DNA from: DAOUKH01 sp964291475
Lineage (GTDB): Bacteria > Chloroflexota > Dehalococcoidia > SHYB01
Length of the DNA: 64,000 bases
Assembly: GCA_964291475.2 (NCBI GenBank)
Contig: OZ220082.1
Coordinates: 1-64,000, forward strand
Reading direction: 5' to 3'
Shown: piece after piece, positions 33,703 through 42,543 of the stretch
How positions within the stretch are numbered: position 1 is the first letter of the stretch
How the letters are laid out: each line of letters opens with the position of its first letter
Translations under genes and position numbers: made by a program
The notes under the pieces: model-generated
The model's database searches: none
Seen by the model: only the letters and a program-made list of their open reading frames with translations
Told to the model about the DNA's origin: nothing

Positions 33703-34946
33703 TTACTCCACCACTACCGAGTAGTCGGTGGCCATGGGGGCGGGCTGGTATTCGCCGGTGTCGCCGGGGACGGTGACGGGGCCGGCCTCGCGGGAGGGGA
33801 GGAGTACCGCGGCCTGGCCGGGGGCGGTGACCTCGCCGCGTTGGTTCTCGATCCAGACTTCGAGGTTGACGATGCGGTGGACGCCCTCGGCGCGCTTGCC
33901 GACGACCTTGCCGTGGACCCATGACGTGTCGCCGATGTAGTTGAACTTGCGTATCTGGTCGGAGTGGCGGAAGAGCCAGCCGTCGTCGCCGGCCCAGTTG
34001 CCGGCGAGCTGCATCATCCACTGGGTGCGCATGCGGCCGTAGTCGTAGGGGCGGGGGTTCCCGACGCGCTTGGCGCGGATGGCGTCCCAGTGGACGCGCT
34101 GGGCGGCGTCCCAGGCGCCGTACTCGTTGAGGGTGTAGAAGTTGGGGGCCTTCATGCGGTTCCGGTAGGCGGCGCGGAGGGGGCCGACGCCGAACTGGCC
34201 GAAGCCGTTGGCGATGTGCCAGCAGATGATGTCGGTGACGCAGAGCGGGCCGCGCACGATCGAGGGCAGGCGGTCGCCCTCGGCGACGTCCTCCCAGTAG
34301 CGGGGCTCGGCGCCGCGCACGTACTCGTTGGCGTAGGCCTCGTCGATTTTCGCCAGATAGGCCTCGTCGTAGGCGGGGTCGTCGATGGTGAGGTTCTTGC
34401 CCTTCTTCTCCGACGCCTCGCGCTCGACGTGGAAGAAGTAGTTCATCAGCACGCCGGTGAGCTCGCCGCGCTGGTTGACGTACTCGTTCTTGTGGTGCAC
34501 GACGGCCGACTTGCCGCCGAAGCTGGTCTCCTTCTCCTCGACCTTGGAGATGTAGAAGCGGCGGGTGATGACGTCGCCGGGGTGGATGGGGCGGTAGAAC
34601 TCCCAGGAGTTTCCCGAGAGGTAGTTGGGGACACCGCTGAGGGCGGCCCGGCCCTTCTCGCGGACGTCGGGGGGATCGGCTTGGCGTTCACGTTGCCGCA
34701 GGTCGACATGTAGGCCGGCGGGGCGATGACCGAGCCCCACCGCGTCTTCGCGCCGTACTCGGGATCGGTGTGGAGGGGGTTGTCCTCGCCGTAGCCGTAG
34801 CAGTAGTGCCGGATCGAGTCTTCGGAGGCGACGGTGTTGAAGGGCTTGGGCCGGGGAGCGAGGATGCCGATGCGCGCCCGCATGCGCGCCATGCTTTCGG
34901 GCGTGATCCGGCCCCGCATCTCCTTGGGACGGCTCTTCTCGGCCAT
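33703..34946 (-). CDS. FAS1-like/MaoC-type hot-dog dehydratase, frameshifted near 34671
   Basis: The first part (34946 to ~34675, start after AGGAGG) has RPKPFNTVASEDSIRHYCYG, EDNPLHTDPEYGAKTRWGSV and IAPPAYMSTCGNVNAKPIPP. In the other frame it continues as DVREKGRAALSGVPNYLSGN, GDVITRRFYISKVEEKETSF and on to DYSVVVE. A missing base (or two extra) in the six-base G-run 34669-34674 explains the break. The restored ~414-aa protein has two hot-dog halves, the first with a FAS1-like dehydratase N-terminal pattern (DxxxxxHxDPxYA-like). It would hydrate or dehydrate an acyl-CoA/enoyl thioester. It is divergent from the amidohydrolase gene. Confidence 0.85.
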
Positions 34947-34996
34947 GGACTATCCTCCTGCGCAGCGGCGCCGCCCGAGTATAGCGTCCGGCGCGG

Positions 34997-35025
34997 TGGA
35001 CGCTTCTGGTTGATGGCGGTAGACT
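34997..35025 (+). promoter_or_regulatory. Promoter for the amidohydrolase gene
   Basis: TGGACG at 34997-35002, a 17-bp spacer and TAGACT at 35020-35025, 60 bp before ATG 35086. Confidence 0.4.
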
Positions 35026-35085
35026 ACCTCTAGGCCCGGCCGGGCTAGGAGTAGGCCGGGGCTAGTGCAGACCACGGAGGAATCG

Positions 35086-36216
35086 ATGACCACGCAGACC
35101 AAGATCAACTACAAGTGCGTCTCGGCGGACTCGCACGTCAACCCGCCGCCCACCATCTACGCCGACCGCGTGCCGGCGGGGCTGAAGGAGCGGGCCCCGA
35201 GGGTCGAGAAGAAAGACGGCAAGGAAGTCCTGCGCTTCGAGGGCCGCGAGCAGAAGTTCATGTCGCTGGCCGGAGCGGCGGGCGCGGACTACGCCAAGCT
35301 GAAGACCGAGAGCGACGTCGCCCAGAAGGGGCACAAGGGCGGCTGGGACCCCATCGCCCGCCTCACGGACATGGAGACCGACGGCGTCGACGCCGAGGTG
35401 CTCTACGGCAGCGGCGACGGCGGCGGCGTCGAGATGAAGACGACCGACCGCGAGCTCCGCTTCGCGATGATGCAGGTCTACAACGACTGGCTCGCCGAGT
35501 ACTGCCAGCCCAACCCGGCGCGCCTCGTCGGCATCGCCGAGATCCCCTTCTGGGACATCGACCTCGCCATCTCCGAGGCGACGCGGGCCAAGAAGATGGG
35601 CCTGCGCGGCGTCCTGCTCCCCTCCATCCCCGCGGTGGACAACTCCGACCCCGGCGACAAGTCCTACATCGACCCGGTCTACGAGCCGCTCTGGTCGGCC
35701 CTCGAAGACCTCGAAATGCCGATCAACTTCCACCTGGGCGGCAAGCCCCGGACCCGCGGCCTCGAGCAGATGCTGCTGGTCAGCGTCACCGTCAACAAGG
35801 CCATGATGGCCGAGCCGATGACAAGCCTAATCTTCAGCGGCGTGCTCAAGAACCATCCCAAGCTCAAGCTGGTCTCGGTCGAGAGCGGCATCGGCTGGAT
35901 GGCCTTCATCGTGGACTGGATGGACCACAGCTGGGAGCGGCACCGCTACCACACCAACAGCCCGCTGGAGGAGCCGCCCAGCGAGGTCTGGCGCCGCCAC
36001 GTCTACGGCACCTTCATCGAGGACTACGTGGGCGTCCGCGAGCGGCACACCATCGGCGTCAACCGGATCATGTGGTCCAGCGACTATCCCCACATCAACA
36101 GCACGTGGCCGAAGTCGCAGGAGTACATCGCGAAGCACCTCGACGGCGTCCCCGAAGACGAGCGGCGCATGATCATCGCCGACAACTGCGTCGAGCTCTA
36201 CAACCTCAACGCCTAG
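35086..36216 (+). CDS. Amidohydrolase-2-family (ACMSD-like) metal-dependent hydrolase or decarboxylase
   Basis: 376 aa from ATG 35086, chosen because GGAGG lies 5 nt upstream. The N-terminal motif is SADSHVNPPPTIYADRVPAG (DxH metal ligands). Mid-domain: RLTDMETDGVDAEVLYGSGD and LVGIAEIPFWDIDLAISEAT. Metal His: INFHLGGKPRTRG, with a further conserved segment KNHPKLKLVSVESGIGWMAF. Catalytic Asp: RIMWSSDYPHINSTWPKSQE. This order fits PF04909 enzymes such as 2-amino-3-carboxymuconate semialdehyde decarboxylase and 2,3-dihydroxybenzoate-type decarboxylases. The precise substrate is unknown. It lies in the catabolic block with dehydratase, epimerase and flavin enzymes. Confidence 0.88.
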   Translation: MTTQTKINYKCVSADSHVNPPPTIYADRVPAGLKERAPRVEKKDGKEVLRFEGREQKFMSLAGAAGADYAKLKTESDVAQKGHKGGWDPIARLTDMETDGVDAEVLYGSGDGGGVEMKTTDRELRFAMMQVYNDWLAEYCQPNPARLVGIAEIPFWDIDLAISEATRAKKMGLRGVLLPSIPAVDNSDPGDKSYIDPVYEPLWSALEDLEMPINFHLGGKPRTRGLEQMLLVSVTVNKAMMAEPMTSLIFSGVLKNHPKLKLVSVESGIGWMAFIVDWMDHSWERHRYHTNSPLEEPPSEVWRRHVYGTFIEDYVGVRERHTIGVNRIMWSSDYPHINSTWPKSQEYIAKHLDGVPEDERRMIIADNCVELYNLNA

Positions 36217-36301
36217 CGCCGCCCCGCTTCCCCAAGGCAAGCGTCCTCACCCCTCTCCGGCCGGAGGGGGTGAGTCTATTTCGGACCGCGTTCACCCTAG
36301 G

Positions 36302-36450
36302 AAGCAGCGCCCTACGGGCGCTCGCGCGCCTGAAGGCGCGCGCCCTCTCTCAAATCTCCCCCAGAGGGGGAGAGGGAAGAACCGCCCCGCTCCAGCCGTT
36401 TCCCAACCCTCGGCGGGAGTTGTGCAAGGGTCTCCAGCGGAAGAGGGGGA
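36302..36450 (+). repeat. R4 repeat copy and neighbouring hairpins in a 356-bp gene-free gap
   Basis: R4 at 36302-36375 is followed by TTGTGCAAGGGTCTCC (36419-36434), which also occurs at 43329-43345. The gap 36217-36572 holds no gene that I can support. Confidence 0.85.
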
Positions 36451-36572
36451 AGACCGCCCCGCAACCCCCGCCCCTCAGGTCTCTGGCTCGCGTCCTATCT
36501 TTCCGGCGCGGGCTGGGCTATCCTTCGGCGCGGCGCCGAGGCATCCCATATCCGCGCCGCAAGGAGGCCGCC

Positions 36573-37493
36573 GTGCTGAAAGGTGAGAAGATTCTCGTGA
36601 CCGGGCCCGCGGGGCAGGTCGCGTTTCCGGTCTGCAAGACCCTGGCGAAGGAGAACGAAGTCGTCGGGATCGCGCGCTTCAGCAACCCCGACGACCGGGC
36701 CCGCGTCGAGGCGGCCGGCGTCAAGGCGGTCAAGCTGGACATGGGCGTGGACTCCTTCGACGCGCTCGACGACGACTTCACCTACGTCCTCAACTTCGCG
36801 GTGGTGAAGAGCCCCGACGACAACTTCGACTACGACCTCGCGGTCAACGGCGAGGGAACGGGCCGGCTGATGTACCACACGCGGAAGGCGAAGGCCTTCC
36901 TGCACTGCTCCTCGACCGCGGTCTACCGGCCCACCGGCGGGCGCAAGCTGAAGGAGACCGACCTGCTCGGCGACAGCCACGTGGTCATGGGCCCCGGCAT
37001 GGCGACGTACAGCATCTCCAAGATCGCCAGCGAGGTCGTGGCCCGGTTCGCCTGCGTGCAGCTCGGACTCCCCACCGTGATCGCGCGGCTCAACGTGCCC
37101 TTCGGGGACAACGGCGGCTGGCCCTACTACCACCTGCTGGCGATGATGGCGGGGCTGCCGATTCCGGTGCACCCCTCGCTGGGCAACTACTACGCGCCCA
37201 TCCACGAGGACGACATCGACGTCCACGTCGAGGAGTTGCTGGCGGCGGCGTCCGTGCCCGCGCTCACCCTGAACTGGGGCGGCAGCGAGGAGGCGAGCAT
37301 CGAGGAGTGGTGCGCCCACATGGGCGAGCTGACCGGCCTCGAGCCCAAGTTCGACTACACCGAGCAGGCCCTCGGCAGCATCTCGCCCGACCCCGAACTG
37401 ATGCACCAACACTTGAGCCGCACCACGGTGCCGTGGAAGGACGGCCTGCGGCGGATGATCGAAGCCCGCAACCCGGAGCTGCTTCGCCGGTAG
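36573..37493 (+). CDS. NAD-dependent epimerase/dehydratase (extended SDR)
   Basis: 306 aa from GTG 36573, after AAGGAGG. Rossmann glycine motif: ILVTGPAGQVAFPVCKTLAK (TGPAGQV, with the middle Gly as Ala). Active site: Ser in FLHCSSTAVYRPTGGRK and the Tyr-Lys pair in MATYSISKIASEVVARFACV. It has a C-terminal substrate domain with NWGGSEEASIEEWCAHMGEL. It is an extended short-chain dehydrogenase of sugar-epimerase or 3-beta-hydroxysteroid-dehydrogenase type. The FAD-dependent reductase gene follows after 55 bp, so a paired role in a degradation route is possible. Confidence 0.87.
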   Translation: MLKGEKILVTGPAGQVAFPVCKTLAKENEVVGIARFSNPDDRARVEAAGVKAVKLDMGVDSFDALDDDFTYVLNFAVVKSPDDNFDYDLAVNGEGTGRLMYHTRKAKAFLHCSSTAVYRPTGGRKLKETDLLGDSHVVMGPGMATYSISKIASEVVARFACVQLGLPTVIARLNVPFGDNGGWPYYHLLAMMAGLPIPVHPSLGNYYAPIHEDDIDVHVEELLAAASVPALTLNWGGSEEASIEEWCAHMGELTGLEPKFDYTEQALGSISPDPELMHQHLSRTTVPWKDGLRRMIEARNPELLRR

Positions 37494-37548
37494 ACCCCTA
37501 GTGCCCCTGATGCGAACGCCGCGAGCCAACCGCGGCGGGAGGTCGAAC

Positions 37549-39210
37549 ATGCCTGCCAAGATTCCCGCGAAGTGGGACCGTGAAGTCGACGTCGTCGTGC
37601 TTGGGTCGGGAGGGGCCGGCCTCGTGGCCGCCACCCTGGCGCACGACGGCGGCGCCGAGACGCTGCTGCTGGAGAAGGCCCCGCTGATCGGCGGGACGAC
37701 CGGCGTCTCCGGCGGGATGCCCTGGGTCCCCCGCAACAAGCACATGGCCGCCGTGGGCGTCGAGGACTCCCGCGAGGACGCGCTCACCTACCTGCGCCGC
37801 CTCACGCTGGGCATCGAGCCCGATTCGTCGCTGCTCGAGGTCTACGTCGACACCGCGCACGAGATGATCGACTACCTCGAGGAGCACACGCCGCTGCGCA
37901 TGTTCTCCACGAGCTGGTTCGCCGACTACTACCACCAGTTCCCCGGCGGCAAGCAACGGGGGCGCTCCATCGAGAACCACCCGTTCGACGCCAAGCAGTT
38001 GGGCGAGTGGGCCCAGCGGCTCCGCATCAGCCCCATCTATCCGCCGATCACGATGGAGGAGGGCTCCGTCGCGAGCGATCCGTCGCAGATCAACTTCGCG
38101 CTGCTGGCGGAACGGGCGCAGAACGACATCCGCACCATGGGCGGCGCCCTCGTCGCCTCGCTGTTCAAGGGGCTGCTCGACCGCGGCGTCGAGGCGCTGA
38201 CGGAGGCGCCGGCCCGCGAGCTGGTGCTCGACGGCGACGGCGCGGTCGTCGGCGTGCGCGCCGAGCACGAAGGCGGCGACCTCTACGTCGGCGCGCGGCG
38301 GGGCGTCATCCTCGCCACCGGCGGCTACGAATGGAACAAGGAGCTGGTCAGCACCTTCCTGCGGCAGGGTCTCACCCATCCCCTCAGCCCGCCCTACAAC
38401 GACGGCGACGGCCTCGTCATGGCGATGGAGGCTGGGGCCGCGCTGGGGAACATGGGGCAGGCCTGGTGGAGCCCGGCGGTGGTCGACCCGACGATGGAGT
38501 TCGAGGGGCACCCCCTCGCCCACACCGGCAGCGGGATCCCCACGCTCCCCGGCGCGATGCTGGTCAACCGCTCCGGCAAGCGCTTCGTCAACGAGTGCAC
38601 CACCTACATGGACCTGCCGAAGACGTTCTACACCTTCGACCCGGTGGCGCAGGAGCACCCCAACTACCCGTCGTGGGCCATCTTCGACGACGCCTGCAAG
38701 AGCACGAACATCATCTTCACCATGATGCCCGGCGAGCCCGCCCCCGACTGGCTCGACCAGGCGCCGACCATTCGCGAGCTCGCGGAGAAGGTCGGCATCG
38801 ACCCGGACGGCCTCGACGAGCAGGTCTCCCGCTTCAACCGCTTCGCCGCCGAGGGCGTCGACCCCGACTTCCAGCGGGGCGCCAAGGCCTACGGCCCGCA
38901 TACCGGCGGCGACTACGACGCGACGCGGACGCTGTCGCCGCTGGAGACGCCGCCCTTCTACGCCCTCCCCATCCTCTGGGGCGCGCTGGGGACGAACGGC
39001 GGGCCGCGCACCGACGCGAACGCGCAGGTGAAGAACCACCGCGGCGGCCTCATCGAGGGGCTCTTCGCGGCGGGGAACGTGGCGGCGGGGGTCTTCGGCC
39101 CCACCTATCCGGGCGGCGGCGCGACGCTGGGCCCGGCGATGACGTTCGGCTACATCGCGGGGAAGGCGGCGTCGGCGCGGCCGTCACGCGACCTGCCGTC
39201 GGGGGGCTAG
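37549..39210 (+). CDS. FAD-binding oxidoreductase (fumarate-reductase/3-ketosteroid-dehydrogenase type)
   Basis: 553 aa from ATG 37549 (GGGAGGT upstream). The FAD dinucleotide fold is VDVVVLGSGGAGLVAATLAH, followed by the ribose Glu (LLLEKAPLIGGTTGVSGGMP). GVILATGGYEWNKELV, a conserved FAD-domain strand, follows. The C-terminal FAD part is EGLFAAGNVAAGVFGPTYPG, then GGATLGPAMTFGYIAGKAA. Large FAD enzymes of this family catalyse alpha,beta-dehydrogenation or reduction of C=C bonds, for example in steroids, cyclohexenones or fumarate. It lies between the SDR and SRPBCC genes, with 2 bp to the latter, so these three probably form a transcription unit. Confidence 0.88.
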   Translation: MPAKIPAKWDREVDVVVLGSGGAGLVAATLAHDGGAETLLLEKAPLIGGTTGVSGGMPWVPRNKHMAAVGVEDSREDALTYLRRLTLGIEPDSSLLEVYVDTAHEMIDYLEEHTPLRMFSTSWFADYYHQFPGGKQRGRSIENHPFDAKQLGEWAQRLRISPIYPPITMEEGSVASDPSQINFALLAERAQNDIRTMGGALVASLFKGLLDRGVEALTEAPARELVLDGDGAVVGVRAEHEGGDLYVGARRGVILATGGYEWNKELVSTFLRQGLTHPLSPPYNDGDGLVMAMEAGAALGNMGQAWWSPAVVDPTMEFEGHPLAHTGSGIPTLPGAMLVNRSGKRFVNECTTYMDLPKTFYTFDPVAQEHPNYPSWAIFDDACKSTNIIFTMMPGEPAPDWLDQAPTIRELAEKVGIDPDGLDEQVSRFNRFAAEGVDPDFQRGAKAYGPHTGGDYDATRTLSPLETPPFYALPILWGALGTNGGPRTDANAQVKNHRGGLIEGLFAAGNVAAGVFGPTYPGGGATLGPAMTFGYIAGKAASARPSRDLPSGG

Positions 39211-39212
39211 CC

Positions 39213-39668
39213 GTGGCCGTGGGCGAGGCCGTCCGCGAGGTCGGCGCTCCCATCGAGGCAGTGTGGCGCTTCACCAGCGACATGGGCAACTGGGCGCCGC
39301 TGGTGACCGGCTACCAGTCGCACGAGCGGCTCTCCGATGACGAGTCGCTGTGGACGCTCAAGGGACAGATCGGTCAACTGAGCAAGGCGGTGACGTTCCG
39401 CGTCCGCATCACCGAGTGGGACGAGCCGTCGAAGGTCGCCTTCACGCTTGACGCAACGAACGACAACGTCTCCGGATCGGGCTCCTTTACGGCGGCGCCT
39501 GCGGACGGCGGCTCGACCACGATGCACGTCCACCTCGAGCTGGTCCCCGGCGGCTTCCAAGGGCCCATGGTGAACGCGCTGCTGGCGCCCGTGCTGCCCA
39601 AGGTCTGCGACGAGTTCGCCGGAACACTCGCCGCCGCGATCGAGGAGTCGCACCGCGCGGCCGGGTAG
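39213..39668 (+). CDS. SRPBCC (CoxG/polyketide-cyclase-like) protein
   Basis: 151 aa from GTG 39213. The helix-grip pattern is seen: EVGAPIEAVWRFTSDMGNWA at the N-terminus, then SLWTLKGQIGQLSKAVTFRV, ITEWDEPSKVAFTLDATND, and a long C-terminal helix (PKVCDEFAGTLAAAIEESHR). The fold forms a deep hydrophobic pocket and is used for carrying or modifying lipophilic ligands. It follows the flavin enzyme gene by 2 bp, so it may hold the flavin enzyme's substrate or help assemble an enzyme. Confidence 0.83.
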   Translation: MAVGEAVREVGAPIEAVWRFTSDMGNWAPLVTGYQSHERLSDDESLWTLKGQIGQLSKAVTFRVRITEWDEPSKVAFTLDATNDNVSGSGSFTAAPADGGSTTMHVHLELVPGGFQGPMVNALLAPVLPKVCDEFAGTLAAAIEESHRAAG

Positions 39669-39671
39669 GCG

Positions 39672-40862
39672 CTAGCGGAAGCGGCCGAAGCGGGGGAGGG
39701 GGCCGCCCATGAGGGGGCGGGCGTAGTCGCGGAAGAGGCGCGTGGGGAGATCGGTGACCGGCTCGGAGAAGCCCTCGGGGAGCAGGCGCTCCTTGCCCGC
39801 GACGGCCTCCAACGGGGCCAGTCCGACGCCGCACCGGTAGGGGCCATCGGGGGCGCGCACCAGCGTCACCATCTTGCCGGTCTCGCCCTGCAGGGCGTAG
39901 CGCACCGCCGCCTCGCCGACCATGCGCGCCTCCTGGGCGTCGACCCGGGAGACGGCGAGGGCCATCGACCGCGCCAGCATCCCCGGCTTCGTGAAATTCG
40001 CGCGCACCTTCAACCGTCGGCTCGCCAGGCGGGAGAGATAGTGCGCCGGGCTCGGCCAATAGGCGTGACCGAACTCGTCGACGTAGTCGGGCTCGCCTCC
40101 GGCGCCCAGCGGCCCGTCGGGGCCCTTGGCGTTCTCGGCGACGACGGCGACGGCGTAGCCGAACTTGGTCATCGCCTCGTCCAGCAAGGCGAGGAAGCGG
40201 TCTTCGTGGACGACCTTCTCGGGGCTGACGATCGCGTGCGGGGCGTCGCGCTCCTCCCGCTTGGCCATGCCCGCCGACACCGCGAGCCACGCCGCGTTGC
40301 GTCCCATCGCCTCCAGGACCAGGACCGGGCGGTCGACGCCCATGGCCTCGGCGTCCCGGGCGGTGCTCATCGTCGCGAGGGCGAGGTAGCGCGCGGCGCT
40401 GCCGAAGCCGGGGCAGTGGTCCGTCTCGGGCAGGTCGTTGTCGACCGTCTTGGGGACGCCGATCACGGTGAGCGGGTAGTCCCGCTGCCGCGCCGCCTCG
40501 CCGAAGAGACGGGCGTTCTCGGCGGAGTCGTTGCCGCCGATGTTGATGATGCAGGTGACGTTGTGCGACTGCAGCGCCTCGAAGACGGCGGGGATGTCCT
40601 CGCCGGTGATCTTGCGCCGCGCCGTGCCCAGCGCCGACCCCGGCGTGCGGGCGACGGCGCGCCACACGGCCTCGGTCTGGGCGGAGAGGTCGATGAAGTT
40701 CCCGGCGATGAGGCCGCGAGGGCCGTGGTCGGCCCCATAGACGCGCTCGAAGGCGCCGCTGCGCTCGGCCTCGTAGAAGACGCCGGCCAGGCTCTGGTTG
40801 ATGACGTGCGTCGGCCCGCCGGACTGCAGCACGAGCAGCGAGCCTTTGCGTCCCTTCGGCAT
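39672..40862 (-). CDS. 6-phosphofructokinase, probably PPi-dependent type
   Basis: 396 aa from ATG 40862, with GGGAGGG 10 nt upstream. It phosphorylates fructose 6-phosphate at C1. Phosphate-donor loop: LVLQSGGPTHVINQSLAGVF. The metal/donor motif is CIINIGGNDSAENARLFGEA. The second acidic position (Asp) replaces the Gly of ATP-dependent enzymes, which favours PPi, but the first is Asn rather than the usual Asp. The catalytic motif is VIGVPKTVDNDLPETDHCPG. The length fits the bacterial PPi-PFK clade (~400 aa). It is divergent from the inositol-monophosphatase-like gene, with overlapping promoters. Confidence 0.87.
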   Translation of the reverse strand: MPKGRKGSLLVLQSGGPTHVINQSLAGVFYEAERSGAFERVYGADHGPRGLIAGNFIDLSAQTEAVWRAVARTPGSALGTARRKITGEDIPAVFEALQSHNVTCIINIGGNDSAENARLFGEAARQRDYPLTVIGVPKTVDNDLPETDHCPGFGSAARYLALATMSTARDAEAMGVDRPVLVLEAMGRNAAWLAVSAGMAKREERDAPHAIVSPEKVVHEDRFLALLDEAMTKFGYAVAVVAENAKGPDGPLGAGGEPDYVDEFGHAYWPSPAHYLSRLASRRLKVRANFTKPGMLARSMALAVSRVDAQEARMVGEAAVRYALQGETGKMVTLVRAPDGPYRCGVGLAPLEAVAGKERLLPEGFSEPVTDLPTRLFRDYARPLMGGPLPRFGRFR

Positions 40863-40912
40863 CGGTATGCGCCCTCCCCTCGCCGGTTCGCCTCTGTACA
40901 AGCTCACCTTCC

Positions 40913-40934
40913 ATTCTAAGGGGTGTGCTAGACT
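40913..40934. promoter_or_regulatory. Divergent -10 elements for phosphofructokinase and IMPase-like genes
   Basis: The minus-strand TAGAAT lies at 40913-40918 and the plus-strand TGCTAGACT (extended -10) at 40926-40934. The two -10 boxes are 10 bp apart, so RNA polymerase can probably serve only one gene at a time. Confidence 0.45.
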
Positions 40935-40975
40935 TCACGTTCGGCGTGCCCCGTCCGAGGCCGCGGCGTCCCTTC

Positions 40976-41800
40976 ATGGCGGATATTCCACGTTCCCGCA
41001 GCGGCAAAGAGGTCGGCGAGGTCGCCCTTCCCTTGCTTCGCGACGCCGGCGCGCTGCTCCTCGACCGGTTCCACGGCGACAAGAACGTGCGCTCCAAGGG
41101 GCGCGCCAACCTTGTCACCGACGTCGACTTCGAGGCGGAGGCGCTGATCTTGGAGCGCCTGCGCGCCGAGTACCCGGACTTCCGCGTGCTCGCGGAGGAG
41201 TCGGGGGAAAGCGGCAGCGCGGATTCACCTTACGTGTGGATCGTCGACCCGGTGGACGGCACGCGCAACTACGCCATCGGCGTCCCGTACTTCGCCACCA
41301 CCATCGCCCTGGCGCGCGACGGCGAGGTCGTCTACGGCGCCACCTACGACCCCTCCCGCGACGAGATGTTCGAGGCGAGGCGAGGCGGCGGCGCGACCTG
41401 CAACGGGCGGCCCCTACGCGTCTCCGAACGGACGAGCCTGGGCATGGCCACGCTGGCCACCGACATGGGCTACAACGACGCCATGGCCGGCTTCGCGCTG
41501 CAGCTCCTCGACCGGCTCTGGCCGGGGATGCAGGCGGTGCGCATCATGGGGTCGGCGGCGCTGGGGCTGGCCTACACCGCCTCAGGCCGCGCCGACGTCT
41601 ATTTCCACCACTGCCTCGCGCCGTGGGACATCGCGGCGGGCATCCTGCTCGCTCAGGAGGCCGGAGCCGTGGTCACCGACCGCAACGGGGCGCCGATCTC
41701 GCTGGACAGCCCCTCCATCATCGTCGCCAACGAGGCCCTCAAGGACGAGTTCCTCCAGGTCACCAGGGGCCTGCCCTGGCGCGATCCGCCCGGCGGCTAG
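40976..41800 (+). CDS. Inositol-monophosphatase-family phosphatase
   Basis: 274 aa from ATG 40976. Metal site 1: VLAEESGESGSADS (EE). Metal site 2: VWIVDPVDGTRNYAIGVPYF (DPVDGT). Third ligand: Asp in the C-terminal CLAPWDIAAGILLAQEAGAV (WD motif). AAEV-type Ala-Leu helices near VRIMGSAALGLAYTASGRAD fit the family. These enzymes act on inositol phosphates, fructose 1,6-bisphosphate, histidinol phosphate or PAP. The divergent position beside phosphofructokinase makes a sugar-phosphate substrate worth considering. The start is set by the family N-terminus, and the ribosome-binding site is weak. Confidence 0.87.
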   Translation: MADIPRSRSGKEVGEVALPLLRDAGALLLDRFHGDKNVRSKGRANLVTDVDFEAEALILERLRAEYPDFRVLAEESGESGSADSPYVWIVDPVDGTRNYAIGVPYFATTIALARDGEVVYGATYDPSRDEMFEARRGGGATCNGRPLRVSERTSLGMATLATDMGYNDAMAGFALQLLDRLWPGMQAVRIMGSAALGLAYTASGRADVYFHHCLAPWDIAAGILLAQEAGAVVTDRNGAPISLDSPSIIVANEALKDEFLQVTRGLPWRDPPGG

Positions 41801-41819
41801 CGGCGGGGGCTAGCCCCCC

Positions 41820-42458
41820 TCACAGCACCTCGTAGGCCCACATCTCGTACCAGATGTCGGGCTCGCCGTTGGGCATCGCCTGGAAGGGCGCGCCCCGGTC
41901 GAGTAGGCGCCACGTGCCCGCCGCCTCCAGCGCGGCCTGTTTGACGTCGAAGCCGCCCTCCGTGTAGAAGTCCGTCCGCATCGAGAAGACCACCGGCCCG
42001 CCCGTCTTGGTGACCCGGACCAGCTCGTCCAGCGACTCCGGCGGCGCGTGGCCGTACGTCAGCACGCCGACGCACGTGGTGCCGGCGAAGGCGCCCGTGT
42101 CGAAGGGCAGCGGCTTCCCAAGCTCGCCGACCATGAGGTCCTCGTAGACCCCCTTCTCCTTTGCGGTCGCCAGCATCCCCGGCGACATGTCCAGCGCCGT
42201 GATGCGGCTGAAGCCGCGGCCGGCCATCTCCACGCCGACCATGCCGGTGCCGGCCCCCGCGTCGAGCACCTTTGCTCCCTTGTCGGCGACGTACTTCGCC
42301 AGGAGCTCGGCGCCGGCCCTCGGCGCGCTGAAGCCCAGCTCCTCCAGGTCGGCGTCGTACTTCGACGCCCAGCCGTCGTACTCGCTCGTCAGCTCCGTGT
42401 AGTCCTTCGCGTCATAGACCCGCTGTATTCGATGCGTCCGTGCCTTCTCGCTCGTCAT
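41820..42458 (-). CDS. Class I SAM-dependent methyltransferase
   Basis: 212 aa from ATG 42458, after GGGAGGTG. SAM-binding motif I is KVLDAGAGTGMVGVEMAGRG. Motif II region: ITALDMSPGMLATAKEKGVY. Post-II: FAGTTCVGVLTYGHAPPESL. Motif III: VTKTGGPVVFSMRTDFY. The N-terminal helix YDAKDYTELTSEYDGWASKY precedes the Rossmann domain, a pattern common to Williams-Beuren-related and ubiquinone-type methyltransferases. The acceptor substrate is unknown. It is convergent with the IMPase-like gene, 19 bp apart. Confidence 0.88.
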   Translation of the reverse strand: MTSEKARTHRIQRVYDAKDYTELTSEYDGWASKYDADLEELGFSAPRAGAELLAKYVADKGAKVLDAGAGTGMVGVEMAGRGFSRITALDMSPGMLATAKEKGVYEDLMVGELGKPLPFDTGAFAGTTCVGVLTYGHAPPESLDELVRVTKTGGPVVFSMRTDFYTEGGFDVKQAALEAAGTWRLLDRGAPFQAMPNGEPDIWYEMWAYEVL

Positions 42459-42543
42459 GCACACCTCCCGGTCCCCAGAGTCTACCGCCATTGGTGAAAC
42501 TCGCCCAAGTCCGTTTTCGTACTTACTGGTAAACGGCCCGCAT

